Shown one piece after another: positions 24,601-36,600 of a stretch of 64,000 nt of DNA (positions are counted from its first letter, which is position 1; every line of letters starts with the position of its first letter). Under the pieces are notes generated by a model. The model was not told the origin of the DNA and searched no databases. It worked only from the letters and a program-made list of their open reading frames with translations. A program made the translations under genes and the position numbers. The stretch is from positions 212,788 through 276,787 of the forward strand of contig VZTG01001029.1 of the NCBI GenBank assembly GCA_013397845.1, given 5' to 3'. This DNA is from Melanocharis versteri. Taxonomy: Eukaryota; Chordata; Aves; Passeriformes; Melanocharitidae.

Positions 24601-27600
24601 AACCCATAGTATTCGAGGACTGATTTTAATATACGGTAAGTCTTGATGCCGAAGCCTCCAACTTGCACTGCAGTAACTGATGTTGAGTGAAATGCTACAC
24701 TCGCACACTGAAGTTGAGCACCCCACAAATGTATGGACCATCATGTGCTTGGCTTACTGTCAGTTAGAAATACCAGTTGTACATAGGATGGTAAAACAAG
24801 TGTTTGAAAACCCGTGGAGTGGTTACCATTTTTTAAGCTGTGCTCATTAGTGAAACTATAGAAGGAATGTAATGCATTTGGGCAAACAGACTTCCTGGAC
24901 AGAAGTCTTAAGGATTCTACATTTTGTGGACTTGAAAGGACATGGAACACCATCACTTTACACAAGATGGAATAAACATATCACTGAAGCTACAGGATAA
25001 AACTACAGACTCCGTGTTTACGAGGGACCCCATGGCCGAAGTGTCTCATCTACGCAAATCCAAGAATACAGTTGGAGATGTCTCTGTGGGACTGAGATGG
25101 AAAATCTTTCCAGTGGATGAAGATTGAGGACCATTTGTCTACGAACTCTGGATTAAGGCTCACCCACCCACGTTCTGCAGCAGCCTTGTACAACTCGCTT
25201 GACTGCCAAGCAACTGCTTGGAAAAGAAAGGAACAGAGAACACCGATGTGGAAGACTGGCTGGAATTCTCCAAGACTGTAATTCTTTCGGATTTGGGAAG
25301 GTTAAGAAGTTCTGGAACCAGGAAGATTCAAAGACAGGTTAAATCAAACTGTGAACGTCCAAAGCAACTATTTTCTTCTGGAATGCTAAATCCTAAACTG
25401 GAAAATGGATACGTCTTATGAAGAACGGGTATCTCCAGGATGGAACCATATTCTCCCTCCTAATGTTTTGGTATTTGTCTCTAGGAAATGTGTTTTGCCA
25501 TGAAGAATAAGTGATCCTGGGTAAAGGATTTATATTTGTGTTAATACACCTTGTGTTTTTTTCTAACCTTCCATCAGTGCTAATAACTGGCTTTGTATTT
25601 TCTAGGTCCTATTCTAGCTTATGCATATGAAATTGTTTAAACTTCTTGTTTTGCCATATTTATTCCTGTTAAATCCTCTTAGATAAAGCAGGTTCTGGTG
25701 ATGGTACACAAGAAGTATCTAAACCTCTTCCTTCAGAAGAAAGCCTAGCTGAGGCTGATCACACGGCTCATGAAGAGATGGAAGCTAACACCTCTGTGAA
25801 AGAAGCTGAGGATGATAACATATCGGTTACAATCCAGGCCGAAGATGCCATCACTCTGGATTTTGATGGTGATGACCTCCTAGAAACAGGTAAAAATGTG
25901 AAAATTACAGATTCTGAAGCAAGTAAGCCAAAGGATGTGCAGGATACCATTTCACAGAGCCTGGAGAAGGAAAGCAAGGACTATGAGATGACTGAGAACC
26001 ATAAAGATGGTAAGAAGGAAGACTGCGTGAAGGGTGATCCCATCAAGAAGGAAGCCAGAGAAGGTTCAAAGAAAGCAGAATCTGGAGACAAAGAAAAGGA
26101 TACTTTGAAGAAAGGTCCCTCGTCTACTGGGGCCTCTGGTCAAGCAAAGAGGTTTGTTTTTCTATGTCAGTTCTTTACGATACTGAGTACCAGCATTCAA
26201 TAAGATCACTCTACATTAAGGGGGTAGCAGCAAGAATCTTGTAATTAGTATCCTATGCTCCTGCCTATAGCTTTTTTGACCGCCATAAGTTACTTTTTAA
26301 AATTCAAGATCTTCGTATAGACACTATGTCCTACTGATTGCATTGTCGAATTGTCAGCATTTATTTATTTTTTTCAAATTGACGATTTTTTTAAATGTCC
26401 TTGTGATGATGGTAATGAACAGCTATCAGTTCTAAGAACACAAAATGAAGTCAAGTCCCCGTCCTGAAATCTGGAGAAGATTGCCATATATCCACTGAAT
26501 AGAGTTGTCAGAAAATCTAGATCTTCAGGCATCTTGGGGAAAATCAGTGCAAGAATCCATAAGGGAATCATTTGTTCAAATATACAGTCTGGCCCTTTTT
26601 CATTTTTATTTTTTGAAATGTTAACTTGTCTGTTAGTGTTAGTAGTATAAAATGCAACACCAAATTCTGTAGTTTCAACTTTCTTCTGATTTTTTTAATT
26701 TGCTTCTTTAGCTCTACTAAGGAATCTAAAGAAAGCAAGACAACGTCAAAGGATGATAAAGGTAACTATTACAAATTAGGGTAGTATTGTCTTGAACTAA
26801 ATGCTTTCTTGATTGAGAAATTGCTTGCCACATAGTAAAATGTCTTATATGATTGAGCTCAGCCATCTATAGTAAATTATGCTAGAGGTACAGTAATCAT
26901 TTGTTATATGTATATGTCCATGTGTTTTGTTTCTCCTTGTGCTGGGTTTGTCATAAGATCAAAAATACTTATTTTAAAGACTTGATGAAAATATATTCTG
27001 TTTCAAAATACTTTTGGGAGCAAATTCCATTTAACATTTCCCAAGTCTTTGTTTTGATGAGAAGCTGTAATTTTCAGATAAGCCTGCTGTAACTTACAGC
27101 AAAACAAGCAAAAAATAAATGCAAGTACTTAAATGTAATGCCAATGAAATTTTTTGTCTTGTTTGTAATTCTAGCTCATTTTTAAATAAACTGAACTCTC
27201 AACCAAGTATGATAGCTGAGATGCCAGCTTGCAAAATTGCGCTTGTGGCTGTTTAATGTATTAAATTTGAACCTATTTTTCTGCCTTGGAGTTCCCATCT
27301 GTTTCCATAAAGCCCTGTATTATGATTAGAAATTTGAAGAGTGGAGCTCAAGAGCACATTAATGTCACCAGTTATACTGATGCTTCATGGTTGAACAAAT
27401 GCATTCGTGTGACCTCATGTGTCTCCTTTTTTTACCTACTCCCTTTCTGCCAAAAACCTTTGCCCCAGAATCTCTGGCATAACACTAAGGGACGAATGAA
27501 ACTTTACCTGATGAATGAATTTGAGAGGAAATTTTTGTGGCAGACAGAATTGGCTCTTCTATAGATGTGTCTTTTCATGACAGTTACATGCTTACAATGA

Positions 27601-30600
27601 AACTGAGAGCAGATTTGCTGTGTCTTCATTTATGCAGCGTATGTGATAACTGTGATAGTAACTGTCGTAAGGCTTTCTTGATATGCACAGCCAAAGCCAG
27701 GATAGTGGCTGTTTAATGATATTTATTGATGTTCTAAGTGTATCACAGAACCATAGCGTGTTATGGGTTGGAAGGGACCTTAAAGATCATCCTGTTCCAA
27801 TGCCCTGCCATGGGCAGGGACACCTTCCACTATCCCAGGTTGCTCCAAGCCGCATCCAACCTGGCCTTGGACACTTCCAAGAATGGGGCAGCCAGAGCTT
27901 CTCTGGGCAACCTGTGCCAGGGCCCACAAGATATAAGGAATTTCTTCCTTGTATATCTAATCTAATATCAAGGTAACCCTAGTATGACCATAACTGAGAT
28001 ATGATGCCTTTTGCTTTTACTTAATCTTGATGCATATAAGAAACAAAACCATCCTTTTTTTCTCAAGATGGTTAAATTACCTTTTAAAACTCTGCACATC
28101 ACCAGATTTTCCAGCTGTTGAGCCAGAGATCCAGTTCTGGTCTGGCCTGTATGACTGGCTACATTTTAACATATTCCAAAGCAGTTCATACATTTAGCAG
28201 CAAACCAACAACAAGCTGAACTACATAACTGAAGACTAAAATATATTGGGAATGAGATTACATGAATCTCTTGAGTTCTTACTGCTGTGTTGTTGCAAAA
28301 ATATCTATTACATGGGGTGAGGGGAGTATTTAAGGCACATAACATTTTTCCAGCTTTTATTTGGTATTTTCTTTAGTATGTGGGAAGTAATTTTGGTGGG
28401 TTGTATCCAGTTGTACATCCTGTAGTATTTTTAGAAAAACTGCTCTGGATGAAGCTGATACTTCAAGAAGTTGTGGAAATTGACCACATGATTCTGGAGG
28501 CTGGGATTATCTAAGTCCCCTGTATTTGCCTTTCTGCTGTCTCTGGTAACTTGAGCAGTGTACAGACATCATGATGGAGAACAAATACTGTGTGCAAAAA
28601 ACCCCGTTTTCTTGGATGGAAGCTAATGATAAGAGCCAGATGTTGAAGCTAAATGTACATACCCAAATGAGGAGTAAAACATGCCTTTAACAAAGATCTG
28701 TGTTATTTTTCTACCTCTGTCCTTTGGGTACAAGTTAGCCAAGCTGTTGGTCTCAATACATGGTTAAATGAATGAAATCTTATGGCATATATTTTTTTTT
28801 TTCTGTAGAAGTCTTTTCAAGAAAGGTAACCAGATAAACAATTACTTAGAGGTAACAGGCTAGGTTTCTCTTTTCAGCAACACTTTAGTTAAATATTCAT
28901 GGTATGTTTGTCTCCTTAATTTTTTGGCTGTTTTGTAAAACTTGTTTCAGGAAGCGCGAGCAGTGTTAGTGGTAGCAGTGGAAGTTCAACTAGAAACCTG
29001 TGGGTTAGTGGACTGTCTTCCAACACAAAAGCTGCTGACTTGAAAAATCTCTTTGGCAAATATGGAAAGGTATTTCATGGGGTGTGATACCAAGTGTGTG
29101 GTGTGTGTCTATTCCCCCTCCTCTATTCAGTTACAGAAATTGAGTAATACTTGATTTAAATAAAGGTTTGAGAGAAAATGTCTGACCGGTGCAATCTAAA
29201 ACCCCATATTGCAGCAGTAAGAGTGTATGCTTATAGGAAGAACCATATGTTCATTTTTTAAGTTTTTCTTACTGTGGAGGTAAGATAAGTACAAAAGAAA
29301 TTTCACAAATACTTGAATATTCTGGTCAGGATTGGCTTTCAAAATAATGATGGCTATGTTCCTTTGTAGCAATTGTATTTAACCATGAGTGCAAGATAAT
29401 GTACTAACTGATAAAACTGTAATATAAACAGTCTTTATAGAACATCCTGCTTTGGGAGACTGTTTTTAAAATGTGTTCTGAAGGCTTATGAATGGGAAGA
29501 ATAGATAAAGAGATGTGACATTTAATGTATGATCCTTTAGGGACCTTTTCAATTACTTGATTTTTTTTTTTACAGGCTGCTTAAATTAAGTCTGTTTTCC
29601 TGATTTTGGTTAACTAAAGCATACAAATTCCATAGAACAATGCGGAAATCTTGAAAGCTAAGCAGTCTTCTAAACCCAGGGTTGTTCTCATTTTCCCAAA
29701 GGAGTTGCTGATAACTATGTGAATTTGTAGTGTTTGTGTAAGCCTCTGCAGGTAATGGCATTATTTGTATCGTGGGTACTAGTTAGAACCTGAGCACTGT
29801 GAATATCAAGTATGTGTATTGATTATTGCATATCTGATTTTTCTAATGAATTTAGTAGGTGATTTTATTTAATGCATTCACAAGTGTGGACACCTGAGAG
29901 TATATTTTTTTGAAACTTCCAGTTATTTGGTTGTTTTCACTGTAAAGCTGCTTGGTACTTCCATTTACTTAGCTTCCCAGTTTTAAAATTGATTGGGAAA
30001 TATTTAATGACTGTACCATGACAGTGTGCTAGAAAGATAAAATTGTTGCCTTTAGAGCACGACTATGGCAAAAAGACTGGCTCCAGTGGCTATAGAATTT
30101 CTAGCAAGGAGGAGGAACAAAGCTTAATACCTTCTCAAGAAGCAGATATCAAAGCTGAATGTTAAAATGGCTTAACTGCCACACTTGCTATGTGACTTTG
30201 AAGAATTGGCTCTCTTCTTAAGTTACTACGTAATACTGCTTATGCCTTCCTGCCATTAACTGGCAGCTGCTGACTTCTTTTGTGAGGGTCCATCTGTCAG
30301 AGATGAACCATCAAATTCAGGTCAGTGGCGTTCCTGTGAATGAATTTTGACAAAAACGGAAGAGAAGCATTTAGATAATGGGCATGAGGAGGTGACTGGT
30401 CAAAACAGTATGCAAGTATTAATACGCCTTGATGTGCAAGTTGGGATAAAGTTCTCAAAGCTTTTGAGAACTTGGGAGTGTCAGTCAGTCTTTCTAGTGG
30501 GTAGGAGTTACGTTGCTCTTGGAGTGAATTTGTTTTGTTCTCTTATATACTAGGGTAAAAATCTTACTGGAATACCATAGCTTCCTTAGTAGAAATGCCT

Positions 30601-33600
30601 CTCTCAGAACCTAAATTCTTCCTATTTGCACAGGTCCTTGGTGCAAAGGTGGTCACAAATGCACGAAGCCCGGGGGCAAAATGCTACGGCATAGTAACAA
30701 TGTCCTCTAGTACAGAAGTGGCCAGATGTATCGCACACCTGCACCGCACAGAGCTGCACGGACAGCAGATCTCTGTGGAGAAAGTAGGTTTCATAACATG
30801 AAGACTTTTCCCGAAATAGACCATCTTTTACAAGAATCTGTATTAATCTATTTGCTTTTGAAACAAAAATAAAATAGGTGAAAGGTGATCCCTCCAAAAA
30901 AGAACTGAAGAAGGAAAGTGATGAGAAATCTAGTTTGGGTAGGAGCGTAGGAGATAAGAAGACTGCATCAAGTGACAAAGCCAGCAAGTAAGAAATTTCA
31001 CATCTTCTGGAATTGTGAAAATCTTCTAAGCTGAATTTTCCTTACTGGATTTTTGTGTTCTTTTTCCTAATAAGAACTCCATCAACCAAAAAAGAAGAGA
31101 AGAAATCAGAGAAATCTGAAAAAAAAGAAAGTAAAGAAGCCAAGAAAACAGAAGGTAAAGATGAGAAGAGTGATAATGGAACAAGTGGCCCTAATCAAGA
31201 ATCCACTAAAAAAACTGAAGAAAAGAAAAGAATAAGTATGCCATATAGCCATATTTCCTCCTGTTGACTCTGTGTGTCTGACTTGTCTTGCGGGCATGTT
31301 CTTGCTCTTACTGGAAACCAGACAATTAAACACCTGTTCTTTTTTAGACTCCAGTAACACATTTATTACTTCCATACTTTATACTAATATTTAATTACAG
31401 GCATGTGCTGGTATGCTTCTCCTGCCAGTACCAATTCACTTCAGAGATTTAGAAACTTCACTAAGAAGAATTTGTATTAGGCAAATAGAGATAGTTGTGT
31501 GTGTGTTTTTAAACCTTCTTTTATTTTTTTTTTTTGTTTCCCCCCTTCACTAGGTGGTAAAAGCCCAGGTCAAGTTGTAGTTTTAGACCAAACAAAAGGA
31601 GACCAAGGCCACACTAGGACAGTTAGAAGGGGAAGGTTTGATAAAGTAAGTATCTATAGATTCGATGCAATCCTTACCTGACTTGATCCTACCTTGCAGT
31701 TGATATTTGCACTGAAGAGTCAATAAACCGTCACAAACTGTTAAGCTTAGATAGAAGCTTTGTATGCTTTGGGATTGCTAAGTCATTAATGATACTTGAA
31801 CGTAGCATCCAGAAATCTCCCTAAATGAATGAGACTTCTGAAATAACCATTGTAATCTCTATCTATAGCCACAGATATTGAGGAACAAAGAGCGTATTAT
31901 TCAAGATAAAGTGAAATTCAGGGAATACAGGGGTAGAAAGGATATCTTGCCTTTTGAAAAGATGAAGGAACAGAGATTGCGAGAACACATGGTTCGATTG
32001 GAAAGAATACGACGAGCTGTTGAACTGCGAAGGTAGTAATTCAACTTTTTGCTAAAGGCTATTTTATACATTAATTGATCAGATACTATATTTAGAAATC
32101 TAATCAGAATGCATTCTGTCAAGCCTTCTAACCAGATGTTAAAGTCTGGGACTCTACCTAACAGTATCTTTATGTGAATTAACAAACTCCAAAATTTTTG
32201 TGTAATCTTTTAATAGCTATATATGTACACACACAGCTTAGAGTTCGTTACAGCGGGGGGTGTATCTCATAAGTGTTACTGCATGCCAGCTTTCTTTTTG
32301 GAAAGGTGAGAAGTAGACTAGGAGACAGGGCCAAAAGTAATGTTTGGGATTTGTTTGTTTGTTTGTTTTTAAACAAAGAATGTTATATATCCGAATGACA
32401 AATCAAGCATAATACAATCTTGACCCTTTAAATAGAAGGACCAAATGGCTGCACTGTTCTGTTCTGCTGTTTTCATATGGCCAAAAGCTTGCAAAAAGCA
32501 GTTAAATGAGCTGTGTTGTTAGCTGGGTTTCCCTAAACAAAGGGAAACAATTCTTAAACAAAGGAATTCCCAACAAGCATAAAGCTTAAAGGAGAAAATG
32601 CCTTTTGTGCTTCCTCTAGGCTGTGCTATGGGAGGTAGAAAGAAGAAAACAAAATGAAGCTGTTCATGAGTCTACTAACCTGTGCAACTCAGAGTGGTCA
32701 TGATTGGCTGTCTGTCTTACTTTTTGGATAGAAAACCATAAGTGAATTTTTCGTTAGCTTGAAGAAGACAAGAGCTAAAATAGCATTTATTTTTTAGATC
32801 CAAATCATATTCTTGGGTACTGATTACTGTTGTTACTGTGTGCCACATGATAAATGAGAAATCAAAATTAAGAATAAAATAATACCAAGAAATGATTCTT
32901 GAAATAACTTTTCCTATCAGTTGTCTGCTAATGGTTCTGTACATAAGCTAAAATCACTTTGGCTACTTGGGGCTAAAAGGAGTAGACTTCTGGTGCAAGG
33001 ACTTCTGTGAAGAGCTTACTCTGTAGTAGTTTTTTAATGTCTGTGCCTAAGGTGATGTTAGTTTTGGATGACAGAATTTTTCAGATGAATTTCTGCTACC
33101 TCTTTTTTTTTTTTTCTTCAGGCGAAGAGAAATTGCTGAGCGAGAGCGCCGTGAGCGAGAGCGGATACGGATAATGCACGAGCGAGAAGAGTGCCTGCAG
33201 AGGGAAAGGGAGCGACTCGAAATTGAGAGGCAAAAGCTGGAGAGGGAGAGGATGGAACGGGAGCGTTTGGAGAGAGAGCGCGTTCGGATTGAACAGGTGG
33301 GCAGAGCTGTGCTCTAGAATGTGCAGGAGCTTTTTGGAGATGGCCCAATTGGCTCTTGTGGGGAATTTTGCTCTTCACTTTTCTACTCGGCCCTTTTTCT
33401 TTCATAAAAACCAGCCGAACATTACATAATCCACAATGTACAACAACAGGAATCTTCATCTTGTTTTCTTGCGAGTAATTTGATGTAAAATGCTTGCTAC
33501 TGTAGCAGCTGTACAAGTCAGTCTCTAAACATGAAGTACAATAGATCATTTTGCTTGTACCACTCTTCCATAATTTTACTAGATTTTTCCTATAGAATAC

Positions 33601-36600
33601 CACTGCAAACTTCAGGAAGTGTTTCTGGGCAATAAATACAGTAGTAATACAAGAAATTACCTGGAGACATTTCTATGTAACAGCCAATAGCATCTCCAGG
33701 TCTGTTGTCTACTTTTATAGAGAAAAATTCTTTAATCTTAGATGCTACCCAAGAATGAATTTTGTCAGATAACCTTTAGCAGAAAACTGTCAAGGGCTAG
33801 GTCTGTATCCTTGCTAACTGTTCTCTGAGTATCTCTCGTAAAGACCTGTCCTGCTTGTGGTTCCTTTCATGGCAGGAGCGTCGAAAAGAAGCTGAGCGAA
33901 TTGCGCGGGAGAGGGAGGAACTTCGGCGGCAGCAGCAGCAGCTCCGGTATGAACAGGAAAAGAGGAATTCTTTGAAACGGCCACGGGATGTAGATCACAG
34001 GTAATTCTCAAACTGTTTTTTTTGCTGTGCATAATAAAAAGAGCTACAAGCCTTGTATCAGACTTGAAAATGCATTTTTACCTGAAGCAGGTCTTCACAG
34101 AAGAATTGGATTTCTGGTATTTCTTTGGTTTGACATTAGTTTATGACAAACATGAAACACTCCTTATCTGTAGGAGGGAGCTTTGAAATTAGAGAAGCAT
34201 CCCATTAATTAATTCTTATTGTGTGGAAAAAAACATAATTCAGAGTGTTTGCTGAGAAAAGCTGTTCTGCATTAATGGTTGAAGCTTCTAGCTTCTACTT
34301 TAAGAATTCATATTTCTGCTAAATGGATGGTTAGTTTTGGGTGTTCTCTTAAATTATTTTGTCCCCTGCTCTTTAAAGAGTCTACCTTTGTCGGTGGCTT
34401 TCCAAAGGTCAAATGAGCATCTTCTAAATTAAACAACTGACTCTCAACAATTTTCTGTGTATTAGGCCTTGATTTGGCTTCATATGACTGACGAGGGTTC
34501 CTTTGTTTTGGCTAAAGGAGAGATGATCCTTACTGGAATGAGAGTAAGAAGATGGCTCTTGATACAGATGCACGTTTTGGCCATGGCTCAGATTACAGCC
34601 GCCAGCAGAACAGGTTCAATGACTTTGATCACAGAGAACGAGGCCGATATCCAGAAGGTTCTTCTGTTCCATCATCTTCTTTTGATAGGTAAGTTTAGAT
34701 AATGGAATAGGTATTTCTCTGCCAGCATCTCTATGGATTTCACTCTTAACTGTTCAAAACTGAACGTGGTGCTAAAGGCTGTACACAGTTCTGATGTAAC
34801 GAAATTGCAGCACTGTCCTGACATTTCTTGTGTCTTCAGGACTGGCCACTTTTATCATGGAATGTAATCTGCTTTTCTCTGAGGACTTTAAATTAGCTAC
34901 CTGGTGGCCTTTTTTGAGAGACATTTCAAAAGGATTTTCGCAATTATTCCTTCCTCTTTCACATCTAGTCACAAGTTTCAGTGGATTACCTGTGTAATTT
35001 ACTGTGCAGTAAATGCTGGTTCCAGGTGCAACTTCATGGGTCCGTAAAACATCCCCAGTAACCACTTGTAAAGCTGAGACCACATAATTGTAGCTCCTGG
35101 AACTCTGCTTTTAGGTTGCAGTGAACTAGAATTGTAAATACAATTCTGACTTGAGAAATCTAGCATTCTCCCTGTTTTGTACTGGGCAGAAAGGTGGCCC
35201 CATAATTGCTTAAATTACACTGACCAGAATAGGAACAAATAAATGCATAAAGAAATGCTTAACTGGCTGTTAGGACTCAAGCTCAAAGTTAAAATTGTAG
35301 AAATAAATACAGTATGGGGTGGGAAGGATCTTTGATTTCTGCTCCACATATATAGTAACAAACAAGAAATACAAAGATGAGTGGTATTTTATATCCTCAT
35401 GCATGTGCTTACATGTGCAGAGAAAGGTGAAAATGGGAAACAAGCAAATGACTCTTTCCTACTTTAACAACTTAGGCGAGATCGTTTTGTAAATCAAGGT
35501 GAGGCAAAAAAGACTCGCCCAACAGCACGAAGAGAAGAGCCAGGGTTTGAGAGATATCCCAAGAGCTTCAGTGAGTCTAGAAGAAATGAACCACCACAGC
35601 CAAGAAGTGAACTCCGGGACACGGACAGACGGGAAGTGCGAGGAGACAGAGATGAAAGGAGAACAGTGATAATTCACGACAGACCGGAAATACCACACGG
35701 CCGACATCCCAGAGAAACTGGCTCCAACCCACCTAGGCAAACAAATTGGAAGAGTGAGGGAAGCATAAGCACGGACAAACGGGATGGCAGGTAAATTTCC
35801 TGACTAACCAGTGAAAGTACTGATCCTTGTAGAATTTATCCATAGTAGCAGTTCCTCAAGAGTTAGTGTGTAAAGAGAGAATAGACCCTCCCCTCCTAAA
35901 GAAAAGCATTGGAAGAAATACATAGGTTATCAAATGCTAAATCTCATCTAGGAACTGGATGCTGACTCCCAGCAGTCTGTTCTTAATCATGAGTAGCAAC
36001 ACAGAGTTAAGGAGGCTTTTGTGTAGAATGCAGATGTAAACGAGTAGCACTTGAGCTTTAATTATTCAGAAAGCTACATAGATCTAAAAGAATGTTTCTA
36101 CCAAGTCAGCTGCAGGTTGCTAGGAAGCACAGGAATCTCTGCTGTCTACATGTGCTGTGATTTGGTACCAGTTCAACTATACTGAAACCAAAATTTTGAT
36201 GAAAGCAATTTTTACAGAGGCGAGAGGCCGGATCGGTCGGGAAGGGAGGTGTCCAGCCACGTGAGGGGAGCACCTCCCGGGAGCCGCAGCAGCGCCTCCG
36301 GCTATGGAGGCAGGGAAGGAGAACGGGGCGTGATGGGAGAGAGAGGTGGAGGACAAGTGAGTCACCTTCTTGTGTTTGTGTGCGTGAAGGAGAGGCTGGA
36401 AAATGCAGATTCATGCTGGAAAAATGACCATACAGCATCATCAAAATGATTCACAAGAGTTCTGGCTATTTTCAACTTGGTTTTCTTTATGTTAATGGGT
36501 TCTTTTTTTAATAACTCAAGAAACTGCAGAAAAATTACCCTATTCTCCTTGTCTGGCATCTTTATGATAGATCAGAACAATACCTTAGAGAGTAAATGAT

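Noticed and set aside
34440..34517. Alternative acceptor 'gtgtattag' before SLTM exon 17
   Set aside because: The frame would stop in the second codon (CCT TGA), while the 34518 site restores the conserved RDDPYW sequence.
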